Shown here piece after piece: positions 8,374 through 15,857 of a stretch of 64,000 nucleotides of DNA. The DNA comes from Brevibacterium sp. S22 (GTDB taxonomy: Bacteria; Actinomycetota; Actinomycetes; Actinomycetales; Brevibacteriaceae). The stretch is taken from positions 1 to 64,000 of the forward strand of contig NZ_RHFG01000014.1 in NCBI RefSeq assembly GCF_004745485.1. The letters run 5' to 3'. The notes under the pieces are model-generated. The model was not told where the DNA came from, did not search any database, and worked only from the letters and a program-made list of their open reading frames with translations. Position 1 is the stretch's first letter, and every line of letters begins with the position of its first letter. Both the position numbers and the translations under genes were made by a program.

Positions 8374-8444
8374 AGGAGGGACCGAACCGTGAAGCCGCAG
8401 CACGTCAGTGCAGCGGGAATGCCCAGAAGGAGTGCGCCTCAACG

Positions 8445-8948
8445 ATGAACCCGCTCGACTGGTCGTTTCCGATCGCCGTGACTTGGCTGATCATGTTCGG
8501 CATCATCATCTGCCGAGCCGGCGGCACCTTCCTCCTCGGCCGCTTCGCCCGCAAGGGAATCCGCAAGTTCGAGCGGGTCGAGAAGATCATGGCCGGACCG
8601 AAATACCGTCGTGCCGAGGATACGATCGACCGCTTCGGGGCGCCCGTCGTGGCGCTGAGCTTCCTCACCGTCGGACTGCAGACAGTGGTCAACCTCGCCG
8701 CCGGAACCACGGGGATGCGATACCGCCGCTACGTCCCGGCGCTTGTCGTCGGCGGATCGCTGTGGGCGCTCATCTACTCGACCGTCGGCTTCCTCGGATT
8801 CAAGGCGGTCGCCAAGGCCTACCAGGCCGAACCGGGACTGACCATGGGGCTGGGCCTCGTGTTCGTCGTCGCGATCGTCAGTCTGTTCATCGGACTGCGC
8901 AAGGATCGGTCCCTCGCCGAGGAGGCGGCCCCCACCTCGGCGAACTGA
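8445..8948 (+). CDS. DedA/VTT-domain family membrane protein
   Basis: A 167-residue membrane protein with about four hydrophobic segments and the DedA features Phe-Gly-Ala-Pro-Val-Val-Ala-Leu-Ser (about 66-74) and a Gly-rich AAGTTGMRYRRYVPA stretch. DedA proteins act in lipid carrier recycling (for example undecaprenyl phosphate flipping), membrane potential and drug tolerance. It is shorter than classical DedA (about 200) and lacks a clear acidic residue in the first helix. The ATG follows AGAAGGAG at 11 bases. It is monocistronic, with its own TATGAT promoter. Confidence 0.78.
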   Translation: MNPLDWSFPIAVTWLIMFGIIICRAGGTFLLGRFARKGIRKFERVEKIMAGPKYRRAEDTIDRFGAPVVALSFLTVGLQTVVNLAAGTTGMRYRRYVPALVVGGSLWALIYSTVGFLGFKAVAKAYQAEPGLTMGLGLVFVVAIVSLFIGLRKDRSLAEEAAPTSAN

Positions 8949-9154
8949 CCGTCCCTCTTCGACTTCGTCAGCCTCACCCCGATTCGAGTTCCTCCTGTTG
9001 CCCTGTCTGGGGCAGTCAACGCCACTGTTCCGGACTTCCTCTGTCCGTCTGACAGCCCCTGGTCCGAAACGCTGGGCTGAGTTCAGTAGAGTGGAACAGC
9101 GTCAGCGTCGACATGACGAGACTGCTCGTCGACAGTGAGTAAAGGAGTCCCCGG

Positions 9155-10546
9155 ATGGTCGTGGCCTGGTGGAGCATCATTCCGTTCGTTCTGCTGCTCG
9201 GGTGCATCGCAGTGCTCCCGCTCATCCCGGCCACGGAGAAGATCTGGGATCGCAACCTCGTCAAACTCATCGTCGCCCTCGTCCTCGGCGTGCCGATCGC
9301 TGTATGGTTCCTACTCAGCGGAGAGTCGACGACGGTCATCCACGCGCTGCTCGAGTACTTCCAGTTCATCATGCTCATCGGCAGCCTGTTCGTCGCCTCG
9401 GGCGGAATCTTCCTCGTGGGCGACATCAAGGCGACACCGCGGAACAACACGATCTTCCTCGCCGTCGGCGGAGCGCTGGCCTCGTTCATCGGCACCACGG
9501 GTGCGGCGATGTTGCTCATCCGCCCGATCCTCAACACGAACCAGGACCGCCGGCACCGCACCCACACGGTCATCTACACGATCTTCATCGTTGCGAACTG
9601 CGGTGGACTGCTCACACCGCTGGGTGACCCGCCGCTGTTCCTCGGCATGCTGCGCGGCGTGCCCTTCGAATGGACGTTCGGGCTCTGGCCGTACTGGCTA
9701 TTCGTCAACGCCCTGCTGCTCGTCAGCTACTTCGCCCTCGACACGAAGATGTATGCGAAGGAACCGGCCGAAGCCTTGGCAAAGGACGCCGAATATGCGA
9801 CGAAGCTCGGCCTGCGCGGCGCCAGCGGTCTGCTGTTCCTGGCGATCATCATCATCGCCGTCGCCTTCATCCCCTCGGTCGATATGCATGCCATCGAATC
9901 AGGGCATGCGACCACTTCGGACTATGTGCCGTGGCGTGAGGTCGTCATGTTCGTCTCTGCAGTGACCTCGTTCCTCGTCGGTGACCGCGGTGCCCGGTTC
10001 AACCTCAACAAGTTCACGTGGACGCCGATCCTCGAGGTCGGGGCACTCTTCATCGGCATCTTCCTGACCATGATGCCGGCCCTGCAGTACCTCAGCCAGA
10101 TCGCTCACAAGATCCCGCTGAACGAGATCTCCCTGTTCATCTTCACCGGCGGTCTCTCCTCCGTCCTCGACAACGCCCCGACCTATGTCACCTTCTTCGA
10201 AATGGCCGCTCAGGTGCAGGGAGAGCCGAGAGTGGCCGGTGTGCCCGAGACCCTGCTCATCGCGGTCTCGCTCGGTGCTGTCATGGGTGGGGCCATCACC
10301 TATATCGGCAACGGTCCGAACTTCATGGTCAAGTCCGTCGCGGATTCGGCGAACGTGGCGATGCCGAGCTTCGGCGGCTACGTGTGGTGGTCGCTGCGCC
10401 GCCTGGCACCGATCCTCGCCTCGATGGTGCTCATCTTCATGACGGGCTCACTCTGGTGGATCCTGCTCGGAGTGCTCGTCGCACTCGTCATCCTCGGACA
10501 GGCAGGGCGAGATCTGCGCGCAGCGAAGGTCATGAAAGCAGACTGA
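9155..10546 (+). CDS. Putative Na+/H+ antiporter or citrate transporter (CitMHS_2 / ion transporter superfamily)
   Basis: A 463-residue protein with about 12 membrane helices. It has the ion-transporter superfamily hallmarks: a helical hairpin with ASFIGTTGAAMLLIRPIL (about 110-127), GGLLTPLGDPPLFLG (about 148-162), and a second half with SSVLDNAPTYVTFFE and GGAITYIGNGPNFMVKS. These resemble NhaD-type antiporters and the family annotated as 'putative citrate transport'. The ion or substrate cannot be fixed from sequence. The ATG follows AAAGGAG at 7 bases. The MFS gene starts 6 bases after the stop, so they form an operon. Confidence 0.82.
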   Translation: MVVAWWSIIPFVLLLGCIAVLPLIPATEKIWDRNLVKLIVALVLGVPIAVWFLLSGESTTVIHALLEYFQFIMLIGSLFVASGGIFLVGDIKATPRNNTIFLAVGGALASFIGTTGAAMLLIRPILNTNQDRRHRTHTVIYTIFIVANCGGLLTPLGDPPLFLGMLRGVPFEWTFGLWPYWLFVNALLLVSYFALDTKMYAKEPAEALAKDAEYATKLGLRGASGLLFLAIIIIAVAFIPSVDMHAIESGHATTSDYVPWREVVMFVSAVTSFLVGDRGARFNLNKFTWTPILEVGALFIGIFLTMMPALQYLSQIAHKIPLNEISLFIFTGGLSSVLDNAPTYVTFFEMAAQVQGEPRVAGVPETLLIAVSLGAVMGGAITYIGNGPNFMVKSVADSANVAMPSFGGYVWWSLRRLAPILASMVLIFMTGSLWWILLGVLVALVILGQAGRDLRAAKVMKAD

Positions 10547-10552
10547 ACGGCA

Positions 10553-11818
10553 GTGCCCGGGACAGGTGAGCCACGCAGCCCGCAAGCCGCCGTCGGAGTC
10601 GGCCTCTACTTCACCGGCAACGGGGCCGTCTTCGCAGCTCTCCTGCCGTGGTATCCGCTGCTGGTCGACCGACTCGCACTGAGCTCCTGGCAGTTCGGGC
10701 TCGTCGTCGCCTGCTTCGCAGTCGGATCGCTGCTGTCCTCGGCCCTGCCCGCCGCGCTCATCGCCCGCTTCGGGGCCCACCGTGTCGTCATCGGCGGGAC
10801 GGTGATGCTCGGTGTGGCCGCCTCGGCGACGGCCTGGTCGGTCAACGGTGTGATGATGGCGGTCTGCCTCCTCCTGCTGGGATGCTTCGATGCGATCGTC
10901 GATGTCGCTCAGAACGTCGTCGGCATCTCCGTCCAGGAACGGGCGGGTCGGACGATCCTGTCGTCGATGCATGCGCTGTGGAGCCTCGGCGGCCTGGTCA
11001 GCGGAGCCGCCGCGACCGCGGCCGCCAGCGGCGGTGCCGATATGCGGGTGTGGATGGCGCTGATCGGCATCGCCGCCGTGCTCATCACGATCGTGGGACG
11101 GCGTCTGATCGGCGGCTATGCCTCGCCGAGGCGGGTCGCCGATTCTGATGCGAACTCAGAAACCGATCTGGAATCAGAAACCGATTCCGAAGCCAGGGGA
11201 CTGACCGACTCCGACTCTTCCCTCGATGGGAACGGGCGAGACCGAGCCGCGGGGCGTTCGAAACGGGCGATCCTCTCGGCGGCGCTGCCCTTGGCGATCG
11301 TGGCGATCTGCGGTGCCGCGGTCGAGGACATTGCGAACAACTGGGCGGGGCTGGCAGCGGTCGACTTCGCCGACGTTCCGACCGCCTCGGCGGGGATCGC
11401 CTTCAGCATCGTCATCGGCAGCCAATGCCTCGGACGCTTCAGCGGGGACCTGCTCGTGACCAGGTTCGGGGCCGGACGGATCGCTCGCCTCGGGGGCGGA
11501 CTCATCGCCCTCGGCGGGATCGGCGTCGTCGCCGCCTGGGAGCCCGTTCTGCTGCTCGTTGCGATGGGAGCACTCGGTTTCGGGTCTGCGACGCTCGTGC
11601 CCGGTGCACTCGGAGCGGCCGGACGACTGCCCGGGCTCGGGCGGGCTGGGGGAGTGACGCTCGTGAACTGGCTTATGCGCGTGGGCTACCTCGGTACGAG
11701 CCCGTTGGTCGGCGTCGTCGCCACCGGCGCCGGGCTGCGATGGGGGCTGGGCATACTCGTGCTCGTCGGCATCCTGACGATGGTCTTTGCGCACCGCCTC
11801 GACGTCCGCCGGGCCTGA
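10553..11818 (+). CDS. Major facilitator superfamily transporter
   Basis: A 421-residue MFS protein with two six-helix halves separated by a long acidic, Ser/Asp-rich cytoplasmic loop (about residues 195-235; repeated DSE/DSET). The first half has the motif A-like loop LIARFGAHRVVIGG. It resembles YbjJ-type MFS carriers. The substrate is unknown. The GTG start lies 6 bases after the antiporter stop. A 24-codon direct reading without a strong ribosome site suggests translational coupling. The low-complexity loop is the only odd feature. Confidence 0.82.
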   Translation: MPGTGEPRSPQAAVGVGLYFTGNGAVFAALLPWYPLLVDRLALSSWQFGLVVACFAVGSLLSSALPAALIARFGAHRVVIGGTVMLGVAASATAWSVNGVMMAVCLLLLGCFDAIVDVAQNVVGISVQERAGRTILSSMHALWSLGGLVSGAAATAAASGGADMRVWMALIGIAAVLITIVGRRLIGGYASPRRVADSDANSETDLESETDSEARGLTDSDSSLDGNGRDRAAGRSKRAILSAALPLAIVAICGAAVEDIANNWAGLAAVDFADVPTASAGIAFSIVIGSQCLGRFSGDLLVTRFGAGRIARLGGGLIALGGIGVVAAWEPVLLLVAMGALGFGSATLVPGALGAAGRLPGLGRAGGVTLVNWLMRVGYLGTSPLVGVVATGAGLRWGLGILVLVGILTMVFAHRLDVRRA

Positions 11819-11895
11819 AACACAGGCAAGTTCGGCGGCTGCAGTGGCACGGCGGCTGGGCCGAAGCGGGGCAGGTGTGGAAAGAGCTCGGATAC

Positions 11896-11939
11896 GAAAA
11901 ATGTGCCGCACCTTCGTATCAACGAAGTGACGACACATT
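11896..11939 (-). terminator. Terminator of the tRNA-Pro transcript
   Basis: Read on the minus strand, AATGTGTCGTCACTTCGT and ACGAAGGTGCGGCACATT form an imperfect hairpin around TGAT, followed by TTTTT. It starts 28 bases after the tRNA CCA end. It is also the only structure in the MFS-tRNA gap. Confidence 0.6.
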
Positions 11940-11966
11940 CGACTGCAAGTGGGTGGTACTCACTGG

Positions 11967-12043
11967 TGGTCGGGCTAGCGGGATTTGAACCCACGACCTC
12001 TTCACCCCCAGTGAAGCGCGCTACCAAGCTGCGCCATAGCCCG
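11967..12043 (-). tRNA. tRNA-Pro (anticodon GGG)
   Basis: The minus strand folds as a cloverleaf: acceptor CGGGCTA/TAGCCCG, D arm GCGCAGCTTGGTAGCGC, anticodon stem CTTCA/TGAAG around CTGGGGG (anticodon GGG, reading CCC/CCU), and T arm with GGTTCAAATC. Discriminator A is followed by a genomically encoded CCA (11967-11969). A promoter lies 34 bp upstream of the 5' end and a terminator 28 bp downstream, so it is a single-gene unit. Confidence 0.96.
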
Positions 12044-12076
12044 TTACCGTACTCCCTCGAGGGCAACGAGAACTAG

Positions 12077-12104
12077 CGTATACCGATCAGGGGCCAACTG
12101 CCAA
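12077..12104 (-). promoter_or_regulatory. tRNA-Pro promoter
   Basis: Minus-strand TTGGCA (12104-12099) and TATACG (12082-12077) are separated by 16 bp. Transcription would begin about 30 bases before the mature tRNA 5' end. The remainder of the 12044-12273 divergent gap holds a small stem-loop (GGTATC 12133-12138 with GATACC 12149-12154) and the gcvH leader. Confidence 0.6.
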
Positions 12105-12273
12105 AACCACGTTCCGTGACCTTCGAAAAGCAGGTATCATCCCAGGTAGATACCGAAGAAACGGGACTTGCGGATGCCTGACAGGGCACCTCGGTAACAT
12201 TTCCGTTTCGTGATTGTTATGAACGTGGCCCAGGCGGCTATGCTTGGTACACCGACAAACTAGAGGAGTCGAC

Positions 12274-12678
12274 ATGGCAGATCTGGATTATCCAGTGTCT
12301 TTGCGGTACTCGCGCGACCACGAGTGGGTTGCGACCACGGATGACAACGCAGTAGTCCGTGTGGGTATCACTGATTTCGCCCAGGAACAGCTGGGTGACG
12401 TCGTCTATGTCGACCTGCCTGAAGCTGGGGATTCGGTCACCGCAGGGGAATCCTGTGGTGAAGTCGAGAGCACGAAGAGTGTCTCTGACCTGATTGCACC
12501 TGTGTCCGGAACCGTCACCGAGGTCAACGACTCGCTCGACGATTCACCTGAGACCGTGAACTCTTCGCCGTTCGAGGACGGATGGATGTATCTCGTCGAA
12601 CTCAGTGAACCCGCACAGCTCGAATCGCTGATGGACAGCGAGGCGTACAAAGAGCTCATTCAGAGCGAGGAGGCGTAA
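12274..12678 (+). CDS. gcvH: Glycine cleavage system H protein
   Basis: A 134-residue lipoyl carrier that shuttles the methylamine group between the P, T and L proteins of the glycine cleavage system. The lipoylated Lys lies in CGEVESTKSVSDL (about residue 66), inside the usual biotinyl/lipoyl-like fold. The length is normal. The ATG follows AGAGGAG by 6 bases, whereas an upstream in-frame start at 12244 has none. gcvP and gcvT are not here. As in many actinobacteria, gcvH is instead linked to an FHA protein gene, whose ATG overlaps the TAA by one base, and a DUF151 gene. TATGCT at 12239-12244 may be the -10. I saw no glycine riboswitch. Confidence 0.93.
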   Translation: MADLDYPVSLRYSRDHEWVATTDDNAVVRVGITDFAQEQLGDVVYVDLPEAGDSVTAGESCGEVESTKSVSDLIAPVSGTVTEVNDSLDDSPETVNSSPFEDGWMYLVELSEPAQLESLMDSEAYKELIQSEEA

Positions 12679-13838
12679 TGTCGCAGAATCACGATCAGAA
12701 TCGTCCGACCCCCTCGCAGCCCTGGTATGACAACGGGCAGGTCCCGCAGTCGAAGAAGTTCCCGTTCGGGGCCAACGGCAACGGCGATGACGAGTCTGCG
12801 ACTCGGATGAACCCTCAGATCGACCAGAACGGTCAGAGGAACACTCCTCCCTACGGCCAGCAGCCGGCCAGTGGAGCCCCACAGCACGGCAACGGCCAGA
12901 ACTACGGCGGAACGCCTCAGGGCGGACAGCCGTACAGCAACGGTCAGCAGTTCGGCGGAACGCCTCAGGGCGGACAGCCGTACAGCAACGGTCAGCAGTT
13001 CGGCGGCACTCCGCAGGGTGGACAGAACTACGGTGCGTCCCAGCCTGCCGGTCAGCCCTATGTCGGCAACGGTCAGGGCAGCCAGGGGCAGCCGCAGCAG
13101 TATCAGCCGCAGAACTACGGCCAGCCGCAGAGCGGTCAGCCCCAGGGCGGTCAGGGTCAGCAGGCGTACGGTTCCAACGGTGCCGGCCAGTTCGCACAGC
13201 CCCAGGGCAGCCAAGGCCAGCAGCAGTACGGAAACTATCCGGAGCAGGGCGGGCAGCAGCAGTACGGTTCGAACGATGCCGGCCAGTACGGTCAGTTCGA
13301 TCCCCACCAGCAGCAGGGCAGCCAGCCCGGCCCCGGTCAGTATGGCCAACCGCAGTCCGGCCAGCCGCAAGGCGGTCAGCCTCAGTCGGGTCAGCCTCAG
13401 TCGGGCCAGCCGCAGGGCGACCCGACGAACGGCGGTCAGGATCCGATGAACGATTCGGGCAGCCAGCAGTTCCACGGAATCCTGGATCCCCATACCGGCG
13501 AGATCCACCCGGTGCCCGACCTCGAAGGTCTGCAGGATGCCGATGCTCTGCTCGTCGTCGTCTCCGGACCGGACTCCGGTTCGCAGATCCTCCTCGACAC
13601 CGATGTGGTCACAGTGGGCCGCAGCCCGAACGCCGACATCTTCCTCGATGACGTCACCGTCTCGCGCAAGCATGCCGAGTTCATCCGTACTCCCAGCGGT
13701 TTCACGCTGCGCGACACGGGATCACTCAACGGCACGTATGTGGGGCGTCAGCTCATCGACTCCATCGAACTGCAGAACGGAGCCGATGTGCAGATCGGCA
13801 AGTTCCGAATGATCTTCCAGCAGCGTCCGCGCTCCTGA
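12678..13838 (+). CDS. FHA-domain protein with a long Gln/Gly/Asn/Pro-rich region (GarA/OdhI-position)
   Basis: Residues about 285-386 form an FHA phosphothreonine-binding domain: VTVGRSPNADIFLDD, VSRKHAEF and GSLNGTYVG carry the conserved Gly-Arg-Ser, Ser-x-x-His and Asn-Gly-Thr residues. In this gene position GarA/OdhI inhibits 2-oxoglutarate dehydrogenase when unphosphorylated. However, the ETT-type phosphorylation motif of GarA is not visible, and about 250 residues of low-complexity GQPQSGQ/QQYG repeats precede the FHA domain. GarA is only about 160 residues. So it may be a GarA homologue with an added prion-like tail, or a different FHA scaffold. The start overlaps the gcvH stop by one base. 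Confidence 0.85.
   Translation: MSQNHDQNRPTPSQPWYDNGQVPQSKKFPFGANGNGDDESATRMNPQIDQNGQRNTPPYGQQPASGAPQHGNGQNYGGTPQGGQPYSNGQQFGGTPQGGQPYSNGQQFGGTPQGGQNYGASQPAGQPYVGNGQGSQGQPQQYQPQNYGQPQSGQPQGGQGQQAYGSNGAGQFAQPQGSQGQQQYGNYPEQGGQQQYGSNDAGQYGQFDPHQQQGSQPGPGQYGQPQSGQPQGGQPQSGQPQSGQPQGDPTNGGQDPMNDSGSQQFHGILDPHTGEIHPVPDLEGLQDADALLVVVSGPDSGSQILLDTDVVTVGRSPNADIFLDDVTVSRKHAEFIRTPSGFTLRDTGSLNGTYVGRQLIDSIELQNGADVQIGKFRMIFQQRPRS
12906..13043. repeat. 48-bp tandem repeat in the FHA gene
   Basis: Units 12906-12953 and 12954-13001 are identical (16 residues beginning GGTPQGGQPYS), and a third at 13002 starts with a diverged GGTPQGGQ. Shorter 15-bp GQPQSG/GQPQGG repeats continue to about 13420. The identity of the first two units points to a recent duplication or active slippage. 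Confidence 0.8.
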
Positions 13839-13845
13839 CCGGGGG

Positions 13846-14334
13846 ATGATGTCAAAAGTTGAAGTCGAGGTTGTCGGCGTCCGCATCGAAATGCCCGCCA
13901 ACCAACCGATTCTCCTGCTCAAGGCCAGCGAACCTGCCTACTACCTGCCGATCTGGGTCGGTGCGATCGAGGCCAATGCGCTGTCGATCGCACAGCGGGG
14001 GCTGACCCCGCCGCGCCCCATGGCACATGCTCTGCTGCTCGACGTCCTCGAGAAGTACGACGCCGAGCTGCAGGACGTGACGATCACCGGCAAGGATGGT
14101 CAGATCTTCCTGGCCGAACTGCACACGAACGACGGGAAGTCGATCTCCGCGCGCCCTTCGGACGCGGTGACTCTGGCGCTGACAGCGCACTGCCCTGTCT
14201 ACGTCGACACACAATTGCTTGAAGAATCCGGAATCGAAGCCCCCGAGGCCGATGAAGAGGAAGTCGCTCAGTTCAGAGACTTCCTCGACAATGTCTCGGC
14301 CGAGGACTTTGAGACCGGCACCGAAAACCCATGA
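13846..14334 (+). CDS. DUF151 bifunctional nuclease family protein
   Basis: A 162-residue protein with the DUF151 core: an N-terminal strand region ending in LPIWVGAIEANALSIA, then HALLLDVLEKY, and SARPSDAVTLALTAHCPVYV. Homologues are described as bifunctional (DNase/RNase) nucleases; the physiological role is unclear. The gene commonly sits with gcvH and an FHA gene in actinobacteria, as here. Two adjacent ATGs (13846, 13849) are possible. The only ribosome-site-like bases (GGGGG at 13841-13845) favour the second. The DAHP synthase gene begins 10 bases downstream. Confidence 0.87.
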   Translation: MMSKVEVEVVGVRIEMPANQPILLLKASEPAYYLPIWVGAIEANALSIAQRGLTPPRPMAHALLLDVLEKYDAELQDVTITGKDGQIFLAELHTNDGKSISARPSDAVTLALTAHCPVYVDTQLLEESGIEAPEADEEEVAQFRDFLDNVSAEDFETGTENP

Positions 14335-14344
14335 AAGTGAAACA

Positions 14345-15739
14345 TTGAGTCTCCACACCGATCCGGTCCTGTCCGACAGAGAAATCGCCGCAGCCGGCGA
14401 TGACAGTCTTCGCGGTCTCGATGACTGGCGCGAGATGGATCCGCAGCAGCAGCCGACCTATCTCGACAGCGCCGCGCTCGACGCAGTTCTCACCGATCTG
14501 CGCGACTCTCCGCCGTTGGTGTTCGCCGGCGAAGCCGATGTGCTCAAACAGCGTATCGCTGCCGCTTCGCGCGGCGAGGCCTTCGTTCTGGCCGGCGGCG
14601 ACTGCGCCGAATCCTTCGACGGAGCCCAGGCGGATAAGATCCGGGCCCGCGTGCAGACGGTTCTGCAGATGGCGGCCGTGCTCACCTACGGCGGCTCGAT
14701 GCCCGTGGTGAAGATCGGCCGCATGGCCGGGCAGTTCGCCAAGCCGCGCTCTGCCGATATGGAGACGCGCGACGGCGTCACCCTGCCGTCGTTCCGCGGC
14801 GACATCGTCAACGGCTACGAATTCACCGAGGAGTCCCGCCGCCACGATCCCGAGCGCCTGCTCAAGGCATACCATATCTCGGCATCCACGCTGAACCTCA
14901 TCCGCGCATTCACCCAGGGCGGCTTCGCCGACCTGCGCTTCGTCCACGACTGGAACCGCGGTTTCCTCGCATCGAATCCCGGCTACCAGCGCTATGAACA
15001 GACCGCTGCCGAAATCGACCGTGCCATCCGCTTCATGGATGCCTGCGGAGCCGATTTCGATGCGCTCAAGACCACCGAGTTCTACGCCGCCCACGAAGCT
15101 CTGCTGCTCGAATACGAACGTGCACTGACCCGGATCGACTCGCGCACCGGTGACGCCTACGACGTGTCCGGCCACTTCCTGTGGATCGGTGAGCGCACTC
15201 GCGAGATCGACGGCGCCCACGTGGACTTCCTGTCGAAGGTGCGCAACCCCATCGGCGTCAAGCTCGGGCCCACGGCCACCGCTGACGATGCTCTGGCCCT
15301 GGCCGAGAAGCTCGATCCGGACGCCGAACCCGGACGTCTGACCTTCGTCACTCGGATGGGCGCCGGCCAGATCGGTGAGGCGCTGCCTGCACTGCTGAAG
15401 GGAATCGGCGATCGGCTGTCGCATGTGACCTGGGTCTGCGATCCGATGCACGGCAATACGATCACCTCGAACACCGGGTACAAGACCCGCCGCTTCGAAG
15501 ATGTCATGGCAGAAGTCGAAGGCTTCTTCAACGCTCACCGTGATGCCGGCACGATCCCCGGCGGACTGCACATCGAGCTCACCGGTGATGACGTCACCGA
15601 GATCATGGGCGGAGCCACGGAGATCGACGACGAAGGTCTGCGTCGCCGCTATGAGACGCTCGTCGACCCGCGTCTCAACCACGATCAGTCGCTGGAGATG
15701 GCATTCCAGGTGGCCGAATACCTCACCCGCAGGAACTGA
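14345..15739 (+). CDS. aroG: 3-deoxy-7-phosphoheptulonate synthase, class II
   Basis: This enzyme condenses phosphoenolpyruvate and erythrose 4-phosphate, the first step of the shikimate pathway. The 464-residue length matches the plant-like class II enzyme of actinobacteria. Visible motifs are the Cys metal ligand in VLAGGDCAESFDG, VKIGRMAGQFAKPRS, the GEAL/VCDPMHGNT region with a metal-binding His, and GGLHIELTGDDVTE. I chose the TTG at 14345, 8 bases after GAAAGTG, because it gives the expected N-terminus; the frame is open further upstream but only inside the DUF151 gene. It is convergent with the kinase gene and separated by a strong hairpin. Its location near a PknL-like kinase is also seen in mycobacteria. 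Confidence 0.92.
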   Translation: MSLHTDPVLSDREIAAAGDDSLRGLDDWREMDPQQQPTYLDSAALDAVLTDLRDSPPLVFAGEADVLKQRIAAASRGEAFVLAGGDCAESFDGAQADKIRARVQTVLQMAAVLTYGGSMPVVKIGRMAGQFAKPRSADMETRDGVTLPSFRGDIVNGYEFTEESRRHDPERLLKAYHISASTLNLIRAFTQGGFADLRFVHDWNRGFLASNPGYQRYEQTAAEIDRAIRFMDACGADFDALKTTEFYAAHEALLLEYERALTRIDSRTGDAYDVSGHFLWIGERTREIDGAHVDFLSKVRNPIGVKLGPTATADDALALAEKLDPDAEPGRLTFVTRMGAGQIGEALPALLKGIGDRLSHVTWVCDPMHGNTITSNTGYKTRRFEDVMAEVEGFFNAHRDAGTIPGGLHIELTGDDVTEIMGGATEIDDEGLRRRYETLVDPRLNHDQSLEMAFQVAEYLTRRN

Positions 15740-15766
15740 ACGACACACTGAGGACAGAGACAGATT

Positions 15767-15799
15767 CGGTGGCCCCGCAGTTCAACTGCGGGGCCACCG
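15767..15799. terminator. Bidirectional terminator between aroG and pknL
   Basis: A perfect 14-bp stem (CGGTGGCCCCGCAG, 15767-15780, with its complement 15786-15799) and a 5-base TTCAA loop lie in the 118-bp gap between convergent genes. Confidence 0.75.
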
Positions 15800-15857
15800 T
15801 CATATTCGGCTGGTATGTCTGTTGGGCTGAGCCCGACATCGGTCGGACCAGGACACT

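Noticed and set aside
12105-12273. Glycine riboswitch before gcvH
   Set aside because: The leader is too short after the likely promoter, and neither of the conserved glycine aptamer cores is recognisable. The small GGTATC/GATACC stem-loop is not enough.
14273-15748. 491-codon minus-strand open frame opposite aroG
   Set aside because: aroG is unmistakable on the other strand. The antisense product shows no family motif and its start lies beyond the aroG stop in the terminator region.
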